Source: Chara braunii
Lineage: Eukaryota; Streptophyta; Charophyceae; Charales; Characeae
Direction of reading: 5' to 3'
NCBI GenBank assembly: GCA_003427395.1
Contig: BFEA01000031.1
Span: forward strand, 3,373,407 to 3,437,406
DNA: 64,000 nt
Each line of letters starts with the position of its first letter. Within the stretch, counting starts at the first letter, position 1. A program made the translations under genes and the position numbers. Shown one piece after another: positions 1 through 8,722 of this stretch. The notes under the pieces were generated by a model that saw only the letters and a program-made list of their open reading frames with translations, made no database searches and was not told where the DNA came from.

Positions 1-50
<50 letters not shown>
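1..50. repeat. (GA)n microsatellite at the outer end of E1
   Basis: Pure GA dinucleotide run from the window edge. A GA/CT run also lies just outside the matching right terminal repeat (25,044 onward), so both ends of the 25-kb element abut the same microsatellite type. Confidence 0.95.
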
Positions 51-52
<2 letters not shown>

Positions 53-239
53 CTAGTTGAACAGCGAGTCAATTCGCGGTTATCGGTATTCGACAGAGCA
101 CCATAAGGAAGTGTCAAACAGCACTACATGTATGCCAAGCCGAGCACCCACGGGCATGTATACAAGCAATAAAAGTGATCACGAGCCCTCTGCATCGGTT
201 GAAATGACCACCTTTAAGAAGTGCCAAACAGTCGGCGGT

Positions 240-800
240 CTCAAGTCTCTAGTGCTAAAAGCATTCTTAGGGGACGTTGTGGCAGAACTGCTTGGCGTAG
301 TACTAAATGCTCACCAAACAGTTTTGGATGTCGATCGTATGGACAAATCACATGATGCTTACCAGCCAGCAGCGGCTGATTGCAGGATCTTCTATCCGGT
401 GTGGATATTTGAGAGCAGATTTGACGCAATCCACCGTTAGATCCATTCCGGCGAGGGGGACCTGCCATTCTGTCGTTGTTTATTGTACTCATCACGTGGG
501 AATCGACGACGTGAGGAACCGACAATGAACATTCCTCGCGGACTTTGCGACTGTCTTTGAAACTTATTGGCGTAGCACTAGATGCTCACCAAGCAGTTCT
601 GGATGTCGGTTATATCGACACATCATATGATGCCTTACAAGCAAACTGTTGTCGGATCCCGGCTCCCTTCCCCGGTGTGGATCTATGAGAGCAGATTTGA
701 CGCAATCCACCGCTAGATCCACATCGGAGAGGCGAACCGGTCATCTTGTCGTTGTTTAGTGTAGTCATCATGCGGGAGTCAACATTGCAAGAACCCGACG
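240..800 (+). repeat. Two units of the 275-bp TIR repeat (R275)
   Basis: ATGCTCACCAA recurs at 306 and 582 (276 bp apart), each followed by a GGATGTCG block, a CATATGATG-like block and TTTGACGCAATCCACCG. The same family recurs inverted at 23,690-24,960 and in this orientation at 61,240-62,760. Confidence 0.85.
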
Positions 801-970
801 ATGTTCCAATTGGGACGTGCTCTTGTTTCGTGATGTGCAGGTGCTTACCGGCAGTTCGTTTGCGGAAGTCGGGAGAAAAGGAGAGAGGAAAACATTTGCA
901 GGTTGCCTGTTGTTTTTGTAAAAGTCAAGTTGAAGCAAATAGCGATGGAATTGCTCGTCGTTCACACCAG

Positions 971-992
971 AAGTGCGAATGAACTCGCACTT
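971..992. repeat. Family-1 palindrome, near-perfect copy
   Basis: AAGTGCGA, six-base centre ATGAAC, then TCGCACTT: 8-bp perfect arms. The right TIR carries its counterpart at 23,644-23,665 with one arm mismatch. Other readable copies lie at 60-81, 2,002-2,023, 2,855-2,876, 2,980-3,001, 4,131-4,152, 5,940-5,961, 10,195-10,216, 10,306-10,327, 10,732-10,753, 19,534-19,555, 22,249-22,270, 23,129-23,150, 23,194-23,215 and 25,009-25,030, with a dense cluster at 13,588-14,520. Confidence 0.9.
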
Positions 993-1029
993 AGCTGGAG
1001 AAGCAGGTGCGCACGCCATCAACGCGATG

Positions 1030-1380
1030 ATTTAATATGGACGTTGGCTTGTCAGTTGTATATTACCCGGTGAAAATATCGTCAAATCTTTGTGTGGAGA
1101 AAATACGTATCCATTCCTATAAGTAACTCTTGTCATCGCGAAAATGGATGGTTTGTCGAAATTGTTACCTTAAGCAAATATGGAGGTTGGCTTGTCATTA
1201 GCATATTACCCGTGCCAGGTTCTTATAAGCAAATATGGGCGTTGGCTTCTCATTTGCATATTACCTGGTGAAAATGTCATCAAATCTTTGTCTGGAAAAG
1301 ATACATTTGCAAATATGGACGTTGGCTTCTCATTTGCATATTACTCGGTGAAAATGTCATCAAATCTTTATGCCAGGTTC
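1030..1380 (+). repeat. Short tandem repeats inside the left TIR
   Basis: AATATGGACGTTGGCTT-like starts recur near 1036, 1177, 1231 and 1311, each followed by CATATTACCCGG-like sequence and often by AAAATGTCATCAAATC. The right TIR has a single equivalent, so the left copy has expanded locally. Confidence 0.8.
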
Positions 1381-1640
1381 CTATAAGTAACTCTTGTTAT
1401 CGCCTTTAAGTTGCTTAGTGTATTTCTAAAAGGTGAAGTTGCACACCACAAGAAGAGTTTCTTGAAATCATTCAATGCAAAAAAATCATTCAATGACAAA
1501 TTGCAAAGTACACAGACGCGTTTTCAAAAACAATTCAATACAAAATTGCAAAGTACACGGAAACTTTCCAAAATTCACAAAGTATATGGAGTCTTTCCAA
1601 AAATCATTGAAGGACACGTTCTAAGGCACATGTAGGCATT

Positions 1641-2135
1641 CCAAAAATCATTCCAAAAGTTCGACCCTATAGTCTACATGACATGCCCTTATCTACAGAA
1701 GACGCTTCCGTACGGTCTATATCACTCTCCCTCTTCGCCACAAGCCGAAAAGTCTTGCATTACACATGAAATAAACCCTACCTCTAATACGAACATGCCG
1801 AAGACCTACACGAAAGCTGATTCGAGCCGAAGACCTACACGAACGCTGATTCGTGCCGAAGTTCTTTATTAGACAAAAGGTCATCCGAACCCGACACGAT
1901 GTTCACCTGCCTACACAAGTCCCAAACAGAAGCTCATCCAAGCCCGACATGATGTCCACAACGTGATAGGGTCAGACCCACTGCAAAAGGAGCGAGGTGA
2001 TAAACGCGAGTCTATTCGCATATAGAATTCGAATACCCTGAGACGATGAGTATCTTCGTAGCATGCGTCGGGTGAAAAGAGTTAGTACGATCTTCATGGT
2101 AGCAGCATGTTCAGTCTTCGAGTAGCCTCCCGCGA
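1641..2135. other. Gene-free spacer between TIR and first cassette
   Basis: No convincing coding potential. It holds a direct repeat of about 34 bp (CCGAAGACCTACACGAA at about 1,798 and 1,832) and a family-1 palindrome copy at 2,002-2,023, which lies about 110 bp 3' of the stop of the W cassette on the minus strand. Confidence 0.6.
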
Positions 2136-2772
2136 TCATCGTCGTTGCACTCGTCTATGTTGAACTCGATTAAAAGGACTTGGTTCGGGAATTCGGGCCT
2201 GAAGATCTGCTTCGATATTCGGCAAGTTGCGCATGAGTACATCTCTTAAGACTCGATTCAAATTGCTCCAGTGACGGATTTGGAACGGACAACGGTCTTC
2301 CCAGAACGGGGGACTGTCATCATCTTCTCTCACGCCGGATACAAGGAATAATTCTCCATCCAAGCAGGAGGCGATATGCATGATGAAGATCGATAAGAAA
2401 AACGTAATGGCAGGTTCACAACCTTCTGACATTCTATCGAAAGATGTGCTGGTTACGTACGAATAATACAAACAGCTTCTCAACTCCCCTTCGGACGCAA
2501 TGTAGAAATCAATTCTGAAGACGGGCCTGTCGCGTAGCGTGGCCATCACAATGTACTGAAAAGTTAAGGAAGGCGGGGGCGAAACAGACGGCTGGACACG
2601 AGTGCGAACATCTTTGGGGATCGGAAGGTAGCGGTATCTGGGAAGCCCAATGTTGCCAAACCACTCTAAACCATAAATGTTCTCAGCTGCGGCAACAACT
2701 GCACTTCGCAGACTTTCGCAGTAGCCGATGTCTCTGACAACGATCGTCCCATTGAAACTTCCAGACGACATC
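2136..2772 (-). CDS. 3'-exon cassette W, unknown protein
   Basis: Open frame of 211 codons from ATG at 2,771-2,769. The ATG sits one base after a TGCAG acceptor (2,777-2,773), the same arrangement as the other three cassettes to its right. I do not recognise the protein. It alternates beta-like hydrophobic stretches (FQYIVMATL, RIDFYIASEG) with a hydrophobic segment ITFFLSIFIMHIASCL at about residues 125-140, and ends in a basic Arg-rich tail. There is no clear sequence similarity to cassettes X1-X3, but it shares their position, strand, acceptor and a family-1 palindrome downstream (2,002). It may be an alternative terminal exon of the DUF7869-like gene or an independent gene whose 5' leader is spliced on. 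The frame itself is intact. Confidence 0.55.
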
Positions 2773-2854
2773 CTGCATCAGAAAAGAGAACAACGCCCTT
2801 GTCATATACGGAGAGGTGGGTAAACGGCGAAGTTGAGACCGTGTGATGTTGGCA

Positions 2855-3001
2855 AAGTGCGAATGAACTCGTAATTAGATAGACAGTTTGTCATGCAACG
2901 GGGTATACCGAAGGGGACAGGGCATGATGAACGAGAGATAAGTAAGGGGGCGAACATGGAATTCAACGGGCTGTAAGCATAGTGCGAGTTTATTTGCACT
3001 A
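2855..3001. repeat. Two family-1 palindromes between cassettes
   Basis: Copies at 2,855-2,876 (AAGTGCGA with right arm decayed to TCGTAATT) and 2,980-3,001 (AGTGCGAG, TTTA, TTTGCACT core). The second lies about 75 bp 3' of the stop of cassette X3 on the minus strand, equivalent to copies at 4,131 (after X2) and 5,940 (after X1). Confidence 0.8.
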
Positions 3002-3076
3002 GAGAAAACACGAAGCAACTAATTCAGAACGCCGCTAGTGAAGGTGTAGATGTTCATTATCGCAGTAAGGGCAGTC

Positions 3077-3935
3077 TTACACAGATCTCGTCTTCCCGTT
3101 GCGCAGAGTCACTTCCTGAGGTCTGGAGGCTGAATAATCTAGATGGCGGTAAACAAATCGCAATTCATTGTCCCTATGTTCGACTATGAAATTTATATCG
3201 TCGCAGCTATCGAAGAGGTAATGAAGTTGTTGGTGCACCAAACAATCGACCCGTAAATGCAGCTCATCTTTGAGTGTTTGATCTATGGCGAGCCTGTTTT
3301 TGAACCGTGCAAGGGAACCAGTAGGGCCGGATGTGTGAAACGCTTGAAAAGAAGTGAGCTTGATACCGTGAAATTCCTCCCTTGCGAGAAAAAGAGCTCT
3401 CATTCGTCGACCGTCCACCTTCACCACAGTGAAGAGCGTCACGACGGTGGTGCCTCGATTACACACCCTCGCTCGACCGAAGTAGTCTATGATCACCAGC
3501 GCCGACTTTGTCGGTTGGCCAAGGCAAAACCAGGCACACAGTTTTTGATGCAACTTGTCAAACGACGCCCACTTAAGTTTCTCACATAAAATGTGTCATT
3601 CTTCAACCATGTTAGAAGTTTTGATGGGTTCCTCTTCAACGGGTTTCCTCTTCAGAAGTGACTCCAACCTGATAGGGTATGCCTGTACATCCTTCATTAG
3701 AATGTACACGTACCAAAAGTTCGACCCTACATCACGACAAATCTGAAGTTGTCCTTGTTCCACACTTTGCCACGAAGGGATTTCCTCGTCCGGGGCAACA
3801 TCATCTTCGAGGTGCAGGTAGTCACGGTCCAGACCAGAGCGTCCAATGTCTTCCCAAATGTTCTTCGACAAAATGATTAGATCGACATCCGGCGCTGAGG
3901 ACTTCCTACTCTGCGACGAAGTCCCTATATCCATT
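3077..3935 (-). pseudogene. 3'-exon cassette X3, broken by one nonsense codon
   Basis: One continuous frame from ATG 3,934 to the stop at 3,077 (285 codons), broken only by TGA at 3,598-3,596. Aligned with X2 (MTDAWRVHCAKQRW against MVEE*HILCEKLKW) the TGA replaces Trp, a plausible TGG to TGA transition. Family landmarks are NIWE and DYLHLEDDVAPD near residues 25-50, NFWYVY, LCAWFCLGQP, VIIDYFGRARV, TTVVTLFTVVKVDGRRM, RVDCLVHQQLHYLF and VEHRDN. The function is unknown. The acceptor TGCAG is at 3,940-3,936, with ACTAAC about 35 nt upstream as a likely branch site. After the stop comes GACTGCCCTTACTG, shared with X1, showing that the cassettes arose by tandem duplication. Confidence 0.75.
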
Positions 3936-4130
3936 CTGCATCACCAGAGAAACGCAAGGAAGCGCGTTAGTTGCGATTCTCGCAAGTGCATAAGCAAAAA
4001 ATACAGGGGATTTATATGCACGAAAGGGTTCGATAATTGGTAATTGGTTGGCACATCCCAAGAGAGCGCAAGTTTTCTAACCGCCATCTAATGTTGACTT
4101 ATTTTCCACACGTCATTCATGTGGGTCGAT

Positions 4131-4152
4131 AAGTAAGAGTAAATTCGGACTT
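4131..4152. repeat. Family-1 palindrome 3' of cassette X2
   Basis: AAGT at the left end and GGACTT at the right end with an AT-rich centre; the left arm is partly decayed. It lies about 35 bp beyond the end of the X2 frame on the minus strand. Confidence 0.65.
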
Positions 4153-4186
4153 CGCAAGACTACTCTCTTATTGGGGACCATTTTCC

Positions 4187-5595
4187 TTACAGATATTCAG
4201 CATGTCCGTTGCGAGAGTACGAACAGTCGTACATATAACGGGCTGTCAACAGACGATTTTCCTCCTCTTGAAAAACAGTCACTAAGTTGTGATCCCTATG
4301 TTCCACTCTCCAGAAAATCTCGTCACAGTTATCGAGAAGGTAATGCAACTGAGAGTGCATCAAGCAGTCGACTATGGTGTTGAGCTCCTTCCTTAATGCT
4401 GCATCGTGCGACAACCGATCTCTGAAGCGTCCGAGCGCACCCTCGACCGTGGGGCTGCGAAACGCTTCAACAGAAAAATTCCCATGAGAAATGAAAGTTG
4501 AAAAAACATTCCATAAAAAAAAAATCCTTCATATTTATTCATTATCATTCCAATGTTTGTCCAATTCTAAAATTTCCAATTTAATTTGATAAGTTCCTGT
4601 CTAAATATGAGTTTTCCCTTCCAACTACATCTATTTGTTCAAGATGGTATGAAAGTCTGGACGAGTTTATAAAATGTTTTAATTAGACTTTCATTCTACT
4701 ACAACAAATATCGTCTAATTTAGATTGGATACACCTATTTATGGTTGGAAATCCTTACTTAGAATGGCAATCCAATTAAAATATTTCATGAACTCATCCA
4801 GACTTTCACTCCATCTCTAGCATGCAGCTCAAATAAAAAGACGTAGCTAATTCTTGGAAGGAAAGTTTTCAAGTAAGATGAAAAATTTTAAAATTGGAAT
4901 GACATTTTTTAAGATGCAATGAAAATTTGGAATTAAGAATGTAATTTTACTCTAGAATGATTATTTAATTCTGGGAATTTTTTCTGTTGTTGCACAGAAT
5001 TGAGGGCGACTCCTCGGAACTCCTCCCTTGCAATGAAAAGTATTTTCATCTTTCGACTGTCAACCTTCACGGTCGTGAACAGTGTCACAACGGTCGTGTT
5101 ACGGTTGAATACCCGAATCGACCGTAATAGTCTATGATGGCCGCTGCGGGCATAACCGGTTGTCCCAGACAGAACCAGGCACAAAGTCTTAAGTGCCTCC
5201 TGTCGGGGTCTGACCATCTCTGCTTCGCGCAGTGGACGCGCCACGCGTCCGTCATCTTTTTAGGAGTGGCAGGTTCTGGATCTCCTTCCTCACCGACGGG
5301 CTCTACATCTATATCGTCTTGCAAGGAGTACAGGTACCAGAAGTTCCAACCCATATCTCTATCGACCACAAGGTCATCCGCGGTGGCGCCCATCCTCAAT
5401 ATCACGGGAACTTGGTCATCCGGCGCAACATCCAATTCGATGTTCAGATATTGGCGTGAACAGTTTACTCGCTCATACTCCCATATATTCCTGTCCAAAA
5501 TGAAAAAACCAAGATCGGGAATCCGGTCTGGCAATACGTCGCCGTGAGACGAGTTGGAAGTGTTTGCGCGGGCTGAAGTCTGGTAATAGTTCATC
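4187..5595 (-). pseudogene. 3'-exon cassette X2, frameshifted and interrupted
   Basis: A paralogue of X1 and X3. ATG at 5,594-5,592 follows TGCAG (5,600-5,596) by one base, with ACTAAC about 30 nt upstream. The first part (5,594 to about 5,120) carries LDRNIWEYE, QYLNIELDVAPDD, NFWYLY, LCAWFCLGQP and IIDYYGRF. A frameshift near 5,115-5,130 moves the reading to another frame (NRNTTVVTLFTTVKVDSRKM, IAREEF). The sequence is then split by a fold-back insertion (about 4,455-4,997). The C-terminal part resumes at about 4,440 with DCLMHSQLHYLLDNCDE and VEHRDHN. The original product would have been about 280 residues of unknown function. Confidence 0.75.
4455..4997. mobile_element. Fold-back MITE-like insertion in cassette X2
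   Basis: AT-rich block of about 540 bp interrupting X2. The ends are inverted: CAACAGAAAAATTCCCA at the left, and the right end reverse-complements to CAACAGAAAAAATTCCCA. Inverted similarity continues inward: GAAAGTCTGGACGAGTT (left, about 4,650) pairs with the region ending AACTCATCCAGACTTTC (about 4,790), and ATGTTTTAATTA with TAATTAAAATAT. Nearly the whole element can therefore fold on itself around about 4,720. It encodes nothing. I could not fix the target-site duplication; the flanks suggest only 2-6 bp. Confidence 0.8.
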
Positions 5596-6021
5596 CTGCA
5601 TTGCGTGAGGAAACACGAGGTAGCATGTTAGTGATGACGCGCTCGGAGTACTGCGATTATACTCCCGCTTAGTAAAAGGAGCAACGAACAAGCCTACTCG
5701 GAGTCCAATAACTGAGAATGTGTTCGCACTTCTTGACAGGGTGGCCGTATTTCGAACACGTCATTCGTGTTGGAACTACCTCTTAATCTCAACAACGTCA
5801 TTCCTGTGCAACGGTCAGACCACACTACTATTGAAGACCATGGGGTGGAAAAAGTGACAACAATGACGAGTTAGCTCAAACTAATGTCAACAACGATGGC
5901 GTCGATGAACGGCGAGGTCATCATATGAGTACAGCAGCAAAGTGCGAACTAACTCGGAGTTGTCTCACATAGCAGGTCATGGCGACTGGTGTCCATCCTC
6001 ACAGTAAGGGCAGTCGTAGAT
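5596..6021. other. Spacer between cassettes X1 and X2
   Basis: No coding sequence recognised. It holds the splice-acceptor region of X2 on the minus strand and a family-1 palindrome at 5,940-5,961 (AAGTGCGAA, centre CTAA, right arm CTCGGAGTT). It also holds the conserved post-stop block (CAGTAAGGGCAGTC on the plus strand near 6,003) that is also found after X3. Confidence 0.65.
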
Positions 6022-6790
6022 CTATCTCCGCCTACCCCCTATGAATTCCAATGTTTGGACACCCGAACGGTGATGCGAAACTTTTCGTAGAGTGTAGTCA
6101 TTGCAGTTGTCCTTGTGTTCCAACGTGAAGAATATGTCCTCACACAATCCGAAAAGGAAGTAAAGTTGGGCATGCACCAAACAGTCAACCCTTTGATTCA
6201 AGTCTTTTGTGAGCGAAGGATCTATTTCGAATCGTTCACGGAAGCGCTCAAGAGCACCCACCGCCGTGAAAAGAGTCAGCATGGGGGTGCCACAGCTGAA
6301 CAGACGAACTCGGGCATGATAGTCTATGATCACAGGAAAACACAACTGCGGCTTCCCGATGCAGTACCATGCGCGAAGTTTAGCATGATACAACCCCACT
6401 CTTGTTCGAAGCGCAGCGACTCCTAGTAATCTACCATATCCTTGATCTATCTTCTCCTCCTGACTGGATGGAACTTCCAAAAGTTGAACTTTTTCTAAAC
6501 TCCAGTAGAGGTACCACATATTTGATCCTCTATCATGAACTATTGTAGTTTGTCCATCAACAGCACGTGTTTCGGGTGCAATGTAACCGTCGAGGCCGAC
6601 CCCAGCTTCGATATGCAGATAATCGCTGTCAAGACTTAGCGTTTCTTGTGCCCAAATGCATTTGTTCACGATGATAAGATCCGTGTCCACATTCTCGATC
6701 GAAAAAGAATACTCGCTAGAGTACGACGAGGTTTCGTAGGACGTTGTCTCGTATACAACGTCGCACGATATTGTGTCGTCGTCATGCATC
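6022..6790 (-). CDS. 3'-exon cassette X1, intact unknown protein or terminal exon
   Basis: Intact frame of 255 codons from ATG 6,789-6,787, one base after TGCAG (6,795-6,791); AACTAAT about 25 nt upstream could be the branch site. It is the best-preserved member of the X family: NKCIWAQE, SDYLHIEAGVG, SNMWYLYWSLE, LRAWYCIGKP, VIIDYHARVRL, TPMLTLFTAVGAL, QRVDCLVHAQLYFLF and TLEHKDN, ending in a basic tail. No membrane segment or signal peptide is evident, and I cannot assign a function. It lies directly 3' of the DUF7869-like gene on the same strand, so it could be that gene's terminal exon. However, the most obvious upstream donor (6,947, GTTTGC) is in phase 0 while this exon would need phase 2, so independent translation from its own ATG is equally possible. 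Confidence 0.6.
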
Positions 6791-6947
6791 CTGCAGGACA
6801 AGAAACCAGAATTAGTTCGCAGTTCACGTCTCGTTATTATCTTAGCGGAGTTCGTAGCTATCAAATCCGAATCAGTAAGCATTTATCCAAGTCGGACGGA
6901 CCGGAAAGACAGCCGTCCCCCAAGGCTACAAGCTCTTTCTCGCAAAC

Positions 6948-7612
6948 GGATGTGGGTATTGTAAGGCCTGTCACGAATTTGCTCTCATCCGTACCTTTGC
7001 GAAAAGGTCTTCTCCAAGAATAAGCCACGGTTTCGGCGCGTTGCCATTGTTCCTCGTCCGAAGTGGAAAGTTTCCACCTCTTCGTCCAAGCGTCGGAGTA
7101 CCTTTCGCGAAGATCAGACGAGTGACCTGTAGGCACCCACCACTGTATACATAAACAACCGAAATGAGGTGAGGAACGGTCGTCCACAACCTTAGACTGT
7201 GCTCTGCCGACCCAGAACGGGACACCTTGAGACAGTTCCTCATCAGGCGGTCTAACAATCAGAGAATCAACTTTGTTTATATGGCACTGAGGGTCGAAGT
7301 CCACTTTTGGACGGCCCGCCCTCGGTTCTACATATATCAGCGAAGCATCTGGCGAAGGAGGGTCGGCTTCTTGAACTTCCTCCATAGTTTCGACTGATTG
7401 TGGTCAGAAGGTGTGAGGGTAGATCTCGGGCTCGTCCGCCCCGAGGACATCCACTTCCTCACCCTCTTCCGTCTCCTTCTTCTTTTGCTTTTGGATCATA
7501 TCGTCCGCCTCGACGAAGATGGCTGTCCAGTAAGACAAAACATCCTCCCGCTTGTCGACCTCCTCCTTCCTATATGTCTGCCACATGTGTCTATGCTGTT
7601 CGAGGACGTCCG
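6948..7612 (-). pseudogene. Gene A, 3' common module (unknown, shared with B and C)
   Basis: Continues gene A after the core, in the frame shifted at 7,613-7,616. It begins SDVLEQHRHMWQTYRKEE, is highly acidic and Lys/Glu-rich to HTF, has one TGA (7,406-7,404), then continues in the same frame through MEEVQEADPPSPDAS into a module shared with B and C. That module reads as a basic/aromatic start (RPKVDFDP), a DSLIVRPPDEE block, PFWVGRAQSKV, then VQWW-like, YSDAWTKRWKL and VAYSWRRP. The PFW-x-G-x-V pattern followed by a Trp-containing strand resembles Tudor/BAH-like chromatin readers, but that is only an impression. Homology with C suggests the exon ends near 6,948 (GL-x-IP then a GT donor), followed by an intron to 6,791. 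Confidence 0.55.
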
Positions 7613-8722
7613 AAAATCCTGATTAACGACACGGGGAATAACACATGGCTGTGGAGGGGAGGTAGGGCCTGCATACTGCCCATCGACAACTGGGAACCAG
7701 TGAACCGGTCTGCCTTCCGGCATCCATTCCGCATCGGTAAAGTACTTCTTGTACACCATGACGGGACTGCCGTCACGCATGAAAAATTTGAAGAGATGCG
7801 GTTTCGACACGCCGACGATGCTTCTGTCGACGTGTCGATCCACTACCCGGCACCAATCGGAAATGTGATCGAGCTCAATGCACTTCGGCAGTATCTTGTG
7901 CGATGACTCGATAAGCGAGAACAACTGCTTCATGGTGTAAGCATCGTTGTCCTTCAGTTTTTTCGAGAAAACACTAAAAGTCGCATCTATGTCGGTATGC
8001 GTGTGGCCAACCAGCATGAACCCCACTTCGACATCTTCGAAAATCCCGAATTTCACCAGAAGAGAGGCCAAACACATAAGGTATTGGTTTTTGTTTTCCC
8101 TCCAGCAATTGTCCGTCTGGATTCGGAGGTGGCGTGACCATTTCTGTCCTGGCGCCTGCAACTCACATAGAGTCTGCATAACGCAGGTCATGGTGTCATC
8201 AGAACCGTACGCATAGAAAGGCAAATACGCGTAAACATAAATGGACGGTTTCCTGCCGTGAGCTATGACCTCGGTCAGGTTCGTTTTCATCATCATGTCC
8301 TGTCGATGATCTTTGAAGTAATTATACATGCCGATGTGAGGAATGGTTGTCTTTTTCTGATCCATTCCATCCACTATAAGGAAGAGGTATTCCGCGGGGT
8401 TCAAAATGGAACGAAGTTTCCAGTCAGCGTAGTCTGCACGGTGAGCGACCTGATCTAGTTGGTGTTTGCAGTGCTTTTCATCGAAATCCTTACGGTCACG
8501 AAGGAGAAAGGCGTTATCTCTGGCTTGTTTAAGGCGGACGCACTCGCCACACTTTGTGAACGAGTTGGACTTGGCAAGGTCCGCATGCCACAAGTACTTC
8601 CTCCATATGGAGTAGAAGACTTGCTCCGAAACGACGGTCTGGCCCGTCGCTTCCAAGTTTGCCTTGATGGACTCGTATACAAGGAGCTTCGTGAAATAAG
8701 CAGAGAGCCTAACTTTAGGTCT
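7613..8722 (-). pseudogene. Gene A, DUF7869-like core (DDE-type transposase-like)
   Basis: Uninterrupted core of about 360 residues downstream of a TAG (8,725-8,723). In order from 8,656: a CxxC pair (KCGEC, about residue 36-39), a charged helix, LFLIVDGMDQKK (Asp about 96/99), TNLTEVIAHGR, IYVYAYLPFY, LRIQTDNCWRENKN (Asp about 182), then VGFMLVGHTHTDIDATFS (His 218/220, Asp 222/224) and SKPHLFKFFM. The DNC-x-x-x-NKN and GHTH-x-x-D signatures are those of DUF7869 proteins, and the three spaced acidic positions look like an RNase-H/DDE fold. Transposase activity is inference. A one-base deletion in a T run (7,613-7,616) breaks the frame just after the core. It is the best-preserved of the three paralogues in the window. 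Confidence 0.65.

Larger units (their letters stand above)
51..1640 (+). repeat. Left terminal inverted repeat of 25-kb element E1
   Basis: Read in order, this segment matches the reverse complement of about 23,215-25,043. Shared landmarks are CTCTAGTTGAACAGCGAGTC at 51, the 275-bp units, the phrase TTCACACCAGAAGT with its palindrome at 971, GATTTAATATGGAC at 1029, AAATCTTTGTGTG near 1088, and the ATTCAATGCAAAA / AAATTGCAAAG block near 1470-1560. Identity looks moderate with small indels, and the right copy has about four 275-bp units against two here. Outer palindromes at 60-81 and 25,009-25,030 also correspond. Alignment was by eye, so the inner boundary is good to about 50 bp. Confidence 0.85.

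Noticed and set aside
4440-5000. Target-site duplication of the fold-back element
   Set aside because: Flanks CTT|CAACAG and CTGTTG|TTGCA do not give an unambiguous direct repeat, so none is claimed.
2136-6790. Cassette products as ribosome-inactivating-type proteins
   Set aside because: Alternating hydrophobic strands give a faint resemblance, but I see no consistent active-site residues across W, X, Y and Z; not supportable from sequence reading.
6791-6947. Intron joining gene A to cassette X1
   Set aside because: Donor GTTTGC and acceptor TGCAG exist, but the junction would put a stop in frame; left unresolved and not called as a feature.
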